A DNA stretch of 64,000 nt from Rostratula benghalensis (GCA_013399305.1 VXAI01000658.1:80923-144922), one strand, 5' to 3'. Positions 10,615 through 20,900 are shown, counted from the first letter of the stretch. The notes: generated from the letters alone by a model not told the origin. Translations and numbers: made by a program.

Positions 10615-10671
10615 CTGGTAACACTGAAAGCAGTGTTCCCTTTCCAAGAGTGACTTTGCCTGCTATATTCA
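10615..10671 (-). CDS. TRAJ: TRAJ segment with Leu for Phe (LGKGT)
   Basis: The minus strand reads VNIAGKVTLGKGTLLSVLP with a GTAAG donor (plus 10610-10614). Phe of FGXG is Leu. RSS: heptamer 10672-10678 (plus cactctg, two changes), exact 12-bp spacer, nonamer 10691-10699 (gcaaaaatg). Open frame; functional status uncertain because of the Leu. Confidence 0.8.
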
Positions 10672-10699
10672 CACTCTGACACATTTCACTGCAAAAATG

Positions 10700-11250
10700 T
10701 CTCCATTGGCCATGCACATGATCTCAAAAACAAAGCACCTGCATTCAGGCCACATCCAAGCTCTCTGACAGAACAAGCCAGAGTCCAGCGGCAGCAGATG
10801 TTTTTGTCCTCAAACACGGGAAAATCTATTCCGCAGCTCATTTGCACTGTTCAGGAAAGCATTTCCCTTTGCCATTCCTAATTTTTAAGACCCATGAATG
10901 GCAACTCCCAGCCATGGTAATTTGTGCCCAGAATCAGGGCCGCCATGCACCTGAAATGCCTCCTTATGGGCAGGGCACCCCTGGAAGGTCATCACCTTTG
11001 GGTATTTGTGGGTTTTAAAGGCTTCTGTGAGACAACTGGTTAGTGATCATCAAATGGTGCACACTTCTCCCACACCAAGCCTAGATACACTTCCTGAGGA
11101 GGAGAGTAGGCTGGGAAAGAAGGGCATAGCTCAGGAGATCCAGTTCACGTCTAGGGGATGCCTGATTGGACTGGATAAAGGCCAGTGCTCAGGGAGGTGG
11201 AAAGGGAGGATTTGCATCACAGAGCACAACAAACATGGGCAGCAGTTGTA
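10700..11250. other. Non-coding spacer
   Basis: About 550 bp without a J motif, RSS or recognised repeat on either strand. Confidence 0.5.
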
Positions 11251-11255
11251 CTCAC

Positions 11256-11315
11256 TGGGCTTCACAACAAGGTGCGTTCCTCTCCCCAGCACCACTTTGT
11301 AGTTCCCTGAGGTCA
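11256..11315 (-). CDS. TRAJ: TRAJ segment with Leu for Phe (LGRGT)
   Basis: The minus strand reads TSGNYKVVLGRGTHLVVKP with a GTGAGT donor. RSS: heptamer 11316-11322 (plus cacagtc), 12-bp spacer, nonamer 11335-11343 (gcataaact). Another J in this array that carries Leu at the Phe position while everything else is intact. Confidence 0.8.
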
Positions 11316-11344
11316 CACAGTCCTTCACATCCTTGCATAAACTA

Positions 11345-11935
11345 TAACTCTTCTGCCAGTTTCTCTACAACTGATCTCTATCCAAAGCCAGGAATAAATG
11401 TAGCCTTGATAAGAAATCTCTGGGGAATCTTCTTGTCAGGAGGAATGACAAATGGGACCCTGGCATAGACAAGACCATTACTGAGATATGCCACTGAGCA
11501 AGAGTGTTGAGCACCACAGCCTGCTGTTGGGAAAGGCAGAGAGCAGGAGCTGGCAGGAGTGAGCAAGTAGAAGGACTAAATTCACAGCCTTGTGGTATCA
11601 AGGTCTCTGCTGCTATCAGAGAAAGCAGAGCAAAAAGCCACACAGATTGACCGGTCTCCCTCCAATATTGCTACACTTGTTTGTGATCACAGATTTTTGA
11701 TCACACTCCAGTTCCAGTCCTAGATAACCTTAAAGGCAAAACTCCTCTCCTGGGCTCTCCTGCACACAGTGCGTGCTTTCAAAATGTCTTTCTCAGTTCT
11801 GTATGCTCTATTTGCCTGCTACAGACAAAGACGCAAACTCCATCCACCTAAACTAGTTTCCAATAGAGCCCAGCAGTATTTATCAGAGTAAGTGATGTTA
11901 CTTTCCTATCCTTACTCCTTCAGGCAGGGTTTATT
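11345..11935. other. Non-coding spacer
   Basis: About 590 bp with no J motif or RSS. A minus-strand open frame across 11365-11643 shows no V, J or C feature and is not annotated as a gene. Confidence 0.5.
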
Positions 11936-11940
11936 CCTAC

Positions 11941-12001
11941 TAGGATTCACCATTCGATGTGTCCCGATTCCAAGGCCAACTTTCCAGGTGGATGCTGAAG
12001 T
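11941..12001 (-). pseudogene. TRAJ: Probable TRAJ relic (LGIGT)
   Basis: The minus strand reads ASTWKVGLGIGTHRMVNP with a GTAGGA donor, a recognisable J core with Leu for Phe. On the RSS side there is no convincing heptamer; an agaaatacc nonamer-like word lies around 12015-12023. It is open in frame, so it may be an unrearrangeable ORF rather than a strict pseudogene. Confidence 0.55.
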
Positions 12002-12228
12002 CAGTGACAACACTTAGAAATACCACACACAAGTCTACTATGCATGCCTCTATTCCTGCTCACTGGCAGAAGATCAGCAGCAGCCTGGAGCATCATATTC
12101 AGTAAATAGAAGTTCCCCAGCTAGAAACTTTTCTAAGCGTGACATCACCTTTCAGCAGTCATCGCTCTTTTGTGTGGGGATTTCATGCAAGTTCACTATG
12201 TCAGAGGCTCCTCTGATGGCTTAAACTG

Positions 12229-12490
12229 CCTGCATTAAATGAAAGTTTGCAAATGGACCCTTAGTAATGAAGCTGCTTAACATCCTCGTTAGAAGAAAAA
12301 AGAGTCTATTGACTTTACAGTTAAACCTGGCACCACAGGTCCTGCAGAGATCTTTGCAGACCTGATCCCAGGGTCTTGTTGTGCTGGATTGGCAGAAAGG
12401 GATGGGAACAACAATATGAACGTGGTCTAGCATCAGAGTAACTGATGAAGTCCAAATTCCAGTGGGTCCAGATGTCCATCTGCAGGTGGG
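12229..12490 (-). repeat. Inverted repeat arm 2
   Basis: Partner of 9350-9617 in opposite orientation. The translated frames of the two arms coincide over about 65 residues (shared words GPTGIWTSSVTLMLDH), which reflects nucleotide identity, not coding. No J core lies in it. Confidence 0.85.
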
Positions 12491-12677
12491 TTTTTTTTTT
12501 CCCAGCTTCCACAATACACTAGATGGGCAGACAATCCAACATATGAACTGTTACAGTAATTTAAATCAGTACTACTCATTTCAGCTAGCCTATTCCTTTT
12601 GTGACCAACTCATGGTACTAAAAGGGCCTCTGCTCTATATCCACAATAAATGAAGCAAATACAAACATGTTTCTTAC

Positions 12678-12734
12678 TTGGTTTCACAAGAAGCTTTGTC
12701 CCTTTTCCAAAGAAGACTTTATATACAGTGGTCA
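12678..12734 (-). CDS. TRAJ: TRAJ segment (FGKGT), consensus RSS
   Basis: The minus strand reads TTVYKVFFGKGTKLLVKP with a GTAAG donor (plus 12673-12677). The RSS is perfect: heptamer 12735-12741 (plus cacagtg), 12-bp spacer, nonamer 12754-12762 (acaaaaacc). The best J signal in the array and probably efficiently used. Confidence 0.96.
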
Positions 12735-13011
12735 CACAGTGAGAAACAACCCAACAAAAACCATCCTTGAAGCCATCACTTACACATCCACAAATACAAG
12801 TTGTCTGATCCAATCACTGAAAATTTAACAACAAAAAAAAGTAAATAGCACTTTCTTCACGGAAAGATGAGGGTATGGGAATTGAAATGCCTAATCCAGC
12901 TTTTACTACTCCATGAGATATTCTGGAAGCACGGTTTCCAGAAAGTTTTCCAACACACTGTAAAAAGACCTTTAAAAAGTTTTTCTTTTTAAATATGTGT
13001 AGCTATCCTAA

Positions 13012-13097
13012 TTTGCACCAATCACAATCTGAGCCTTGCCCAAGTTACCTGAAAGTCCTAAGGGAAGGAACAGAACAGATTCCCCTTTACGTATCCC
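13012..13097. repeat. Direct repeat, copy 1 (about 85 bp)
   Basis: Near-identical to 14609-14692; both copies begin at gcaccaatcacaatct and end at acgtatccc. The pair brackets the three-J cassette copy at 13415-14250, about 1.6 kb apart. Confidence 0.85.
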
Positions 13098-13414
13098 CCA
13101 CAGCCCTCTTCAGCCATACACTGGTCCTGGGCACAAGTTGGTCAATCTCTCTGTCTGTCTGAAACCGTGCCTCTATTCCTGTTGGCTGCCAAATTGTCAG
13201 CATCCTGGAATGCCATGTCCAAAGAACATTCCTCTAAATAGTAGAAGTTCACCACCTGGAAACATTTCTAAGCATAAGAGCACCTTGAAATACTGTCAAT
13301 TTTCTCTTTCCATTCTGAAAAATGACACAGATATAACAAGATATATCTACAGGCTGCTCCAGTGGGCAACCAAGGACTTGTGACAAAGGACACACAGAAA
13401 AGCTGCACACTTAC

Positions 13415-13479
13415 TGGGCTGGACAGACAATCTGGTCCCTGAGCCAAAGGTCGGCTTGTTGTTGCTGAAGCCATAATCA
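13415..13479 (-). CDS. TRAJ: TRAJ segment (FGSGT), cassette copy B, first J
   Basis: The minus strand reads DYGFSNNKPTFGSGTRLSVQ then P, with a GTAAG donor (plus 13410-13414). RSS: heptamer 13480-13486 (plus cacagca), 12-bp spacer, nonamer 13499-13507 (acaaaaagc). Duplicate of 7984 and 9715. Likely functional. Confidence 0.93.
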
Positions 13480-13698
13480 CACAGCATTTCCTTCCACAAC
13501 AAAAAGCTCAGACAAGTACTTGACAAGCAGCACATTTCCCTAGGCCTTTGCTCAGACACACCATGGGTTAGGAAACAGAAATCCTCTGTGTCTTTCTCCT
13601 GCACCTCTGACTTCTCTTTAGGGTCTTAAGCTGCCTAAAAGTGGGAAAGCAGCAAGAGGAGACAGTATAAAGTGGAGACGGAGGAGAAGAAAACATAC

Positions 13699-13758
13699 TT
13701 GGCAGAACATGTAGCTTTGTCCCTGGCCCAAACTGGAGTTCCTTTGCATTGTTTTTAA
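13699..13758 (-). CDS. TRAJ: TRAJ segment (FGPGT), cassette copy B, second J
   Basis: The minus strand reads NNAKELQFGPGTKLHVLP with a GTATG donor. RSS: consensus heptamer 13759-13765 (plus cacagtg), 12-bp spacer, nonamer 13778-13786 (acaagaacc). It is the intact counterpart of 8290. Confidence 0.93.
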
Positions 13759-14196
13759 CACAGTGCTACACACCCTAACAAGAACCCAAGACTCAGCCTC
13801 TTCTTTTACCCCCTCTGGTCACATTTTGGATGAGAAGGATGAGTGCCTTGGCCAGGAGACAACATTTTCCTTGGGAACAGCAGGACAGAGAAGAGGGAGA
13901 GATGAAATCTGAGGAGTGATTTCTGAGCCTTCTCGGAGAAGAGCAATTATTCAGTGACACCAGGACTTTTCAAGTCAGAATGCAAAAACTGACAAATGAA
14001 CTGTCTTACATTGTTGTGCTGAAAAGAAAAAGCACAATCTCGACATCAATTTTCTAGTTTAGCAATGATGGAAGATATCCCTGAGACCTCCATACACTTT
14101 TCCTCTCTGGTATGCCTGACGTGTACTGCTGCTGCAGCAAAGCAAAAGACAAAGTTTTTGGGCAAGCCTGTGATACAAAGGCATGAACCAACTTAC

Positions 14197-14250
14197 TTGG
14201 CTGGATGATGACTGTAGTCCCTGAGCCAAAGGTGAATTTGAGGCTGCTGT
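14197..14250 (-). CDS. TRAJ: TRAJ segment (FGSGT), cassette copy B, third J
   Basis: The minus strand reads DSSLKFTFGSGTTVIIQP with a GTAAG donor (plus 14192-14196). RSS: heptamer 14251-14257 (plus cacaaca), 12-bp spacer, nonamer 14270-14278 (acagaaacc). It is the only intact member of a family of three; 7606 lost its donor and 8776 its frame. Confidence 0.92.
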
Positions 14251-14608
14251 CACAACAGCAGAGCACTTTACAGAAACCCAGAAATTTAGCTCTCTCTTGG
14301 CATTACCTCTGCTGGTCGTGCTGTACTGATACCATGGGAAAGCAGGATGTGTTTTCACTCTGAAGTGAAAACGTGCTGCATTTCTGCAGAGCACATCGAT
14401 GGAGAGCAATTTCACTTTCTTGCCTTTCTTGAGGGTCTTTCCATTTCTGGCTGTCAGCTTAGCCAGGTTAGATACCTCCTTTCACTCTCCACACAGGATC
14501 TAGGCTGAAAGCAAGTATCATAATGACCTGCAGCTTTCCTCTCTCTGGTTATGCTCAGAAAGACGGTCTGCCTCCCTAGAGCTATTTCACAGGGCTCTCC
14601 AGAAACAT

Positions 14609-14692
14609 TTGCACCAATCACAATCTAAGCCTTGCCCAAGTTACCTGAAAGTCCTAAGGGAAGGAACAGAACAGATCCCCCTTTTACGTATC
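14609..14692. repeat. Direct repeat, copy 2 (about 85 bp)
   Basis: Second copy of 13012-13097, same orientation. Sequence identity stops abruptly on both sides. Confidence 0.85.
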
Positions 14693-14942
14693 CCAGATGT
14701 TACCCTTGTCACATAGCTTTGACTCTAAATTAAGATGTCTAACTGCATGTCTCTGATCTTTCTATAGAAATGTAGATAGAAACAATTTTGAAATGTGTGA
14801 AGTAGAAAATCAAGCTCATTACCCCGTTAACATAATGCAGTTGAAACTCCTTGGACAGTTTTTAAGTAGAACAATTTTTGCCATAGGACAACAGGAGATT
14901 TTGCATTTATAATGTGAAACAACTATGTGTTTTATGATCTAC

Positions 14943-15005
14943 CTGATTTAATTATTAGTTTCGTGCCTCTCCCAAAGGTGAGTTTCCAGGAAGACTCAGT
15001 TGTCC
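14943..15005 (-). CDS. TRAJ: TRAJ segment (FGRGT), intact
   Basis: The minus strand reads TTESSWKLTFGRGTKLIIKS with a GTAGAT donor. RSS: heptamer 15006-15012 (plus cacagta), 12-bp spacer, nonamer 15025-15033 (acaaaaatt). Likely functional. Confidence 0.92.
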
Positions 15006-15034
15006 CACAGTAATAAGCCTCTAAACAAAAATTG

Positions 15035-15620
15035 TAAAGGAGAGAAGCCTCAACCTTTATAAAGTCACCACAACTGTTAGATGTATCTAAATGGGATGAA
15101 ATTTTGAGCATTTTTTTAAACAAGTAACATAGCTGTTTCTAAAATTTCTCATCATCTAAAGAAGGAGTTTGGGCAGATGAGCCAGGTAGTCAATCTCAGA
15201 AGCTAAGCAAGGCACCAGACTCATAAGAGAAAGAAGCCAAGAAAAAATAAACAGAAGGAAATTCCCAGAGAAAAAAAAAATTAAGGTCCTAATTTTTCTT
15301 GTTTATTCAGTTGCCATTTAATCCAGTAAGGGATCCAAACCTAAGACCCAGAAGCCATTTTCACCTCATCATTTGAGCAGGAAAAGGTTATTCATGAACA
15401 CTGCTCTTAAATATATTGCCCTGCAGAGTCATTCACTGACTTTAGCAGAACAATAGCAATTCGTGATCTGTTTCACTCATGTCAACGGGACAGAGAAGTT
15501 ACAAGCAAATTGTTCACAATGTGTTCTTCTTCCCCATGCCCTCTTTCATTCCTATTTTAAAGAAGATCTGACAGTAGACCTAAAGTACTAAGTCTTTTCT
15601 AACCATATTGGTGTAGAGAT
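15035..15620. other. Non-coding spacer
   Basis: About 590 bp, AT-rich, with no J motif or RSS seen. Confidence 0.5.
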
Positions 15621-15626
15621 ACCCAC

Positions 15627-15689
15627 TGGCCTTTATGAACAGCCTGGTTCCTCTTCCAAAGACGAGTCTGGCTGCAGTTCCTGAATACA
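15627..15689 (-). CDS. TRAJ: TRAJ segment (FGRGT), intact
   Basis: The minus strand reads YSGTAARLVFGRGTRLFIKA with a GTGGGT donor. RSS: heptamer 15690-15696 (plus cactgtc), 12-bp spacer, nonamer 15709-15717 (acaaaaaac). Likely functional. Confidence 0.9.
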
Positions 15690-15719
15690 CACTGTCAATT
15701 CTTCCCTTACAAAAAACCC

Positions 15720-16690
15720 CAGGCTTCCACTTCAGGTTCCATGGCAGGGAATTCTAGTCTATATAAATAAAATTGTATGTTTAAAATTCCTGTTAGATAT
15801 CTCCACAAAATGAAGGCTGAGTTGTCTCTTCTCTATCTCCTAGCAGGTTTCACGTCAATAATTTTTACACATCAAGAATGATGGAGTATCCTGAGCATGG
15901 GATGCTTTGACATAGCCAGGAATAAACTAATAAGGAATTCATACAGTTAGCATTAGTTTTCTAAGTTGTACCTTGGTTACCAGATGCACTTCACTCCCTG
16001 GTGCTGAACAGTTTTGTAGGAGCAGTCAGAATGTCTGGCTAGGACATCTTGTCCTGCATTTTACAGGAGAAGAAATTCTGCAACATCTCCTGTCTCTGTT
16101 AATGCACCTTTTTTTTTTTTTTTCTTTTTTATAGGGCAGAAACTTCCCAATTCTCTCAAGGGCCATCTTCTCCTCTCTCTGTTTCTTGCTCGTGTAATTT
16201 CATACATAGGTACTCTTTAAAAGGGCTAAATGTGAAAAGCACCAGGAAAATCCATTCTTTTATACTGTCTGCAATGGTTCTTTCTACCAGGGAATACCAC
16301 GAAGCTCAAGCAGTTTGAGAAATTAAACCGCTCTGTAGTTTGGGGAAAGATGTGTCACAGCTCTCTGGCACTCCGTGCTGATTTATACTATTTTCATTTT
16401 GCTGGGAATCTAGTCCTTGCTTCCTTTGTGCGAGTAGAAACTTTCTACTGTAATTACTGTAAGAAGGATTCCTCTCATAACAGTTACTTTCCATAACCAA
16501 TTACTGCCAGACTTTACAAAAAAAGGCAGGTATTTTCTTGTTTCTGTCTTTACATTCCATGTTCCAGCCACAATATCATTTCAGCCCTAGAAGCAGTAGC
16601 TATTGAAGGAGATTCTCAGTGTCATTATGTACTACCAATTCCAAACATCAGGTTCTCTAATACTTCTCAAGAGACTTTTGTTTAGATCAT
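15720..16690. other. Non-coding spacer
   Basis: About 970 bp with a T-rich run near 16109-16131. No J core or RSS pair recognised. Confidence 0.5.
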
Positions 16691-16698
16691 GCACTTAC

Positions 16699-16764
16699 TT
16701 GGTTTAACTCTGAGCCTTGTTCCTTTGCCAAATTGCAGCTTGTTATAACTAGATCCTGAATTCA
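16699..16764 (-). CDS. TRAJ: TRAJ segment (FGKGT), intact
   Basis: The minus strand reads NSGSSYNKLQFGKGTRLRVK then P, with a GTAAG donor (plus 16694-16698). RSS: heptamer 16765-16771 (plus cacatca), 12-bp spacer, nonamer 16784-16792 (gcaaaaact). Likely functional. Confidence 0.92.
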
Positions 16765-16799
16765 CACATCATGTAATGCCTTTGCAAAAACTTGTCCTG

Positions 16800-17655
16800 C
16801 TCTGCAATTGTACGCAAACCAGGGAAATACCTGATCTGTGATCATTTCTGGATAGGAATGAACCAAGGTGATCCCATCCCATACTTACTCAAGCTGGCAA
16901 AAAAATATCTAGGCATATATTAGAAATCTCATAAAATGTTCACATTCAGTAAGCTACCTGGACAATACTTGCTTGCACCCTTACTTACAAACCTTCACTC
17001 TTTGTTCATCACTATTTTTTTTCTAACTGAAAAGCAACTTCATTTTACTGCTTTCTGTTTCTCAGGTATATCTGCCTCACATCAGCACAAGTGACCATTT
17101 TAATGATGGTTATTCAATATACAATGAAGTCAATCAACCTAGTAGAACCAGATAACGTTTTGAGCAGCTCAACTATGTAAGCCTAAAAGGGACGTCCATT
17201 AAACTGCCAATTAATTCTGAATTGCTTAGCTCACATGGACAATGCAGCAGTTATGAACTAGCATTGCTGAAGCCTCAAAATAGGTAGGAAATTAGTACCC
17301 AAGTGTCTCATAGCCCCTGAAAAAGTCAATGCACTTTATCAGATAGTAGTTTGGAATTGAAAACCTGGCACTGAAGGGCTGGAATACAAACTCCTTTGTA
17401 AGAGTATCCCTTTGACATTTGAAGGGCAGAACAGAACTTAAGAGAAAATTCAAGTTAGCTGCCTGATTTTTACTGCTGCACAATTCTAGGATGCACATGA
17501 AGTCATCACTCAGTCTGAATCTCTGGGAGTAAATATGTATAACCAAGCAGAGGAACATTTCTGCATCCAGCTCTGCTGAGAACACAGGAATCACACCAAA
17601 TGGACTCTTGTTGGATCTTGAATATGCTGAAAGACTATCATCTGAGATCACTATT
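16800..17655. other. Non-coding spacer
   Basis: About 850 bp. A minus-strand open frame (17292-17867) crosses the end of this stretch but only its J-like centre is meaningful. Confidence 0.5.
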
Positions 17656-17660
17656 TTTAC

Positions 17661-17728
17661 TGGAAGACTTAATTGGAAGCACAGATGATTTCCACTGCTA
17701 AAAGTGAACTTTTCATAACCACCAATCA
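17661..17728 (-). pseudogene. TRAJ: TRAJ relic (FSSGN), open frame
   Basis: The minus strand reads GGYEKFTFSSGNHLCFQLSL and then PV before a GTAAAAATAG donor-like word. FGXGT has become FSSGN. On the RSS side caatgtg (17729-17735), 12 bp and acataaacc form a degraded 12-RSS. It sits in an otherwise featureless 191-codon open frame, which I take as chance. Confidence 0.5.
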
Positions 17729-18216
17729 CAATGTGACAAGGCACTTTACATAAACCATTGTAGGAAGAATTTAACATATTCCCAATCACCACTCGGTTAT
17801 AGAGTTCCAAATTCTTTAGAAGCCAGTATGAAGCAAAATGTCTTGCTGTGCTGATGATTGTATCCACAGAAGTTTAGTTTTGTTCAATAAAGTTTTGGAG
17901 AACCAAATCTTATCACAAATGGCATCAATTAATACTTTACCATCCACTTCAGTATGTATTTTGGGTCTGTAAAAGCAAGAAAGTTTTACGTTTCACTGTT
18001 TTTTCTATTTAAGGTATTTCAGATGAAGCATGGACACAAAAAGAGGACAGCATTTAGCATTGCAACATTTCTCTGCAACTATTTCTGTGCCAATGTATTA
18101 GTTTTAAGAGAATAAAAAAGATTTGTATGAATCATTCCGCACCACTGCCCTTGTAACACTGTATTTGAGAAGGCCATGGGGTTGGCATAAGAAAAATCAA
18201 TATTGAAAAATTTTTC

Positions 18217-18244
18217 AATCTTGCCTCAGAACAGAGGCAAGATT
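18217..18244. repeat. Perfect 11-bp inverted repeat (hairpin)
   Basis: Arms aatcttgcctc and gaggcaagatt around a six-base loop. It is directly preceded by a second palindrome (ttgaaaaatttttcaa, 18203-18218). It lies 0.1 kb below the J at 18362 in an intronic position; no function can be assigned. Confidence 0.85.
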
Positions 18245-18361
18245 TTCTAAAACTTCAAAAAACAGCACATGGAAGTGTAATTAATAAAATTGGGTTTATA
18301 CAAGGAGCTGAATCTTGGAAATGGAATTTAGGTTGTGTTTATACATTCACTTCTCACTTAC

Positions 18362-18424
18362 TTGGTATTATGACAATTCTTGTTCCTTGTCCAAATGTTA
18401 ATTTACCAAAGTTTCCTGTATTCA
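18362..18424 (-). CDS. TRAJ: TRAJ segment (FGQGT), intact
   Basis: The minus strand reads NTGNFGKLTFGQGTRIVIIP with a GTAAG donor (plus 18357-18361). RSS: heptamer 18425-18431 (plus cacaacc), 12-bp spacer, nonamer 18444-18452 (acaagatcc). Likely functional. Confidence 0.92.
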
Positions 18425-18718
18425 CACAACCAGCAAGTGCTTTACAAGATCCATTCAAAGTAAAATATTTGCATTCTTAATTCCTCCTTTCCCGGAAGAG
18501 AAGTGAACTAAATACAATTGGGAATAGATTCATGCCTTACTTAAAGACATTACCTGCAACTTGTCACATGTAATTGCATGAGTTCCTTTGTTTTCTTTCC
18601 ACTTTAAATTGGAAACTAATTACTTTCACCAGGCAATTATTACCGCTCCATTTTACCTATGCATCTACTTTCAACCATAAAAATATTTAGAAGGCAATTC
18701 TTCTTTAGGAAAAAATAC

Positions 18719-18772
18719 CTGGTTTTACCATCAGTTTATTTCCATTCATGAAGGCGAATTACCTGTTGCAAC
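18719..18772 (-). pseudogene. TRAJ: TRAJ relic with frameshift
   Basis: The minus strand ends FMNGNKLMVKP before a GTATT donor, which aligns with the second half of a J core. The upstream half (ATGNS-like) is in another frame, so a single-base indel separates them. No heptamer or nonamer follows. Dead copy. Confidence 0.5.
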
Positions 18773-18811
18773 CTTATACTGCTCAGTAGTTTCTTTAGAA
18801 TGATTGGGTTC

Positions 18812-18868
18812 TTGAATTTATTGTTAAGCTTGTTCCTTGACTAGAGATGATTTTCTCAAAACCAATAT
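18812..18868 (-). pseudogene. TRAJ: TRAJ relic keeping a perfect nonamer
   Basis: The minus strand reads GFEKIISSQGTSLTINS: a J core in which F-G has become S-S. The donor is lost (CAAGAACC). A perfect nonamer acaaaaacc stands at 18888-18896, but the heptamer at 12 bp (18869-18875, atcaact) has decayed. Confidence 0.55.
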
Positions 18869-18899
18869 ATCAACTGCAAGAAACCTTACAAAAACCTAT

Positions 18900-19365
18900 G
18901 AAGCTTTACAAGAATCTGAACTTTAAGCTTTCTGAGTTCTCACAACTTAAGCAAGGTGAATTAATTTTTTTTTCAACCTGGTGCAAAACATACACTGTTC
19001 TTTAAGGCAAATTCAGAATATTGCTTCCATGATCTAAATCTAGAAAAGTTGTTTGAGATAACTATATGCTTCTGCCCCCACTCCTGTCTTTCTCAGAATA
19101 TTCTATTAAACTTTCACTGTAAAACTACAAAAGCACAGAATTTTCTGCTTTGATGGGCACCCTACAGAGCTGTACAGTCTGCTGTAGTGGTGTTGAGAAC
19201 CTAAACACTGCAAGTATGTTAAAAGCAGACTTAAGTGTTCACCTTGAATTAAGAGGGTACTGGATCACAGCTGCTGCATTACTGAGAACAAGTACTAATT
19301 TGATCCTATGTGTCTAGTTTAGCTGTAAACCAACTGATTTCATGGAGATGCTTTCCCCATTTGGA
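18900..19365. other. Non-coding spacer
   Basis: About 460 bp with no J motif, RSS or recognised repeat. Confidence 0.5.
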
Positions 19366-19370
19366 CTTAC

Positions 19371-19435
19371 CGGAAAGCTCATGCAAAGATATCCACTGCC
19401 AAATATGTCTTGATATGAACTGTTCATTGTTATGC
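19371..19435 (-). CDS. TRAJ: Possible TRAJ segment (FGSGY)
   Basis: The minus strand reads NSSYQDIFGSGYLCMSFP with a clean GTAAG donor (plus 19366-19370). FGSG is intact but the following Thr is Tyr and the tail is unusual. A heptamer-like caccatg stands at 19436-19442; the nonamer position is poor. It may be an ORF-class J or an early relic. Confidence 0.6.
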
Positions 19436-19442
19436 CACCATG

Positions 19443-20751
19443 AAAAGATTTCCAAAACAGCCAGCACCTGATAACACTATTTTAACTATTCACTGCTAAG
19501 AAAGGTCCAAGGAAATGGTATTAAATTGTCCTTTCCTGGTCATGGGACACTTTATTCCCAAACCTCATCAATTCTTCTACAGCATTTCCAGATCTACTAG
19601 AGGCTTATTGCAACCCTATCATATTACAGATTAATATCTTGAAAGCATTACACTTTGGCCAAAGTCTGGTGTACATTTTTTCTTTCCTATGCAGCTGTGT
19701 TTTAATAAAAATGTTTAGGTTCCAAACTGGTTGACCTCCAAGCCAGATTCTGCAAATGGCCTGTCCACCATAGCAAAGCTTCAAGCAGTTGGGGTTGTAA
19801 ATAGCAGGTGAAGGCCATTTCCTATTATTCTTTCTTACTCATTGTGATTTTCTACTGAGATATATAGGGTGTAACTTCTTTGTGTTGCTAGATTAAAGCT
19901 AACATAAACCCTCTAGAGTTCTCCCCTGTAACGTCCTTTTATTTGCTCACAAAACTCAGTCATTTCTCTAACATCAGTGTAGCATTTACTGTATTGGGGT
20001 TTGAGTACTTACAGTCTCTTTTCTTCTTAAATAATGTTTGCATCATTAACACCCAAGATAATTTACAAACAGTGCTGTCAAAATCAGTAGCCTAAAATTT
20101 ATGACTCTTGGCAACAAATAAATGTTTTTAAGTAAGTTTTCAGAGAATTTGCAGGAACTAATTTTATAAGATATCCAAGAAGCAAATAAAAATGTGAGAT
20201 ATAACTCTAGTTCCAGTGTCTTCAAGTTGCTTATTTACAGAAGAGAAGTACTGTAGGATTTTATTCCCAATTTTAACTTTCTCAATTACAACTTCAAATC
20301 CTTCCCCTGAGGACAAGCCATCCTACATTGTGGTTCTGTCTATAAACAGGCAGTAGCTTTCACACCCTTTCAAATACCATATCTTGTCCAGTCAAAAAGC
20401 AAGCCTGAATTTAGAGAATGACATTGAAGTGAAAACATTTTATTTAGATCTCAGTTTATCCTGGCCTTGAAAAATAAACACAGGGCTCACTGATTGAATT
20501 TTATTTTAAGTTCATTTAAATGCATGGGGGGGATAATATTTTGCTCATATCCATCTATTTGCCGTGGTGTTTTCCAATCATTCTTACCTGGCTGTTATTT
20601 TTGTTCTGAATGTCATCTCTGGGAAACTGCTTCATTGCTATATTAGGCAACTTTGAAAGAACTGACTGTAAGCAAGATTTTACCAATTGCCTTCCTCTTA
20701 CTTCAAAAAAACTGGCTGATAAAGTTGACAGGGAATTGATTTGTGTTCCTG
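19443..20751. other. Non-coding spacer
   Basis: About 1.3 kb, AT-rich. A donor-like cttac at 20584-20588 follows an open frame, but no J core precedes it. Nothing else recognised. Confidence 0.5.
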
Positions 20752-20808
20752 TCATAGAATCATTCAGGTTGGAAGAGACCTTTGGGACCACCGAGTCCAA
20801 CCATCAAC
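20752..20808 (-). mobile_element. CR1 LINE tail remnant
   Basis: Plus tcatagaatcattcaggttgg followed by the gaccaccgagtccaaccatc block, the reverse complement of a CR1 3' end. Only about 57 bp remain. Confidence 0.8.
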
Positions 20809-20900
20809 TGTCAAAGGTTTCATATATGGTAATTTTAAATGGGAGCAAGATCCTTGGAAATACCACCCTCATATTTCTCTAGCCAAAAAGAGCAGCTTAC

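Noticed and set aside
17292..17867. 191-codon minus-strand frame as a gene
   Set aside because: Only the central J-like core is meaningful; the rest has no features.
20555..20620. Donor-like cttac with an open frame, possible TRAJ
   Set aside because: No FGXG-like core and no RSS.
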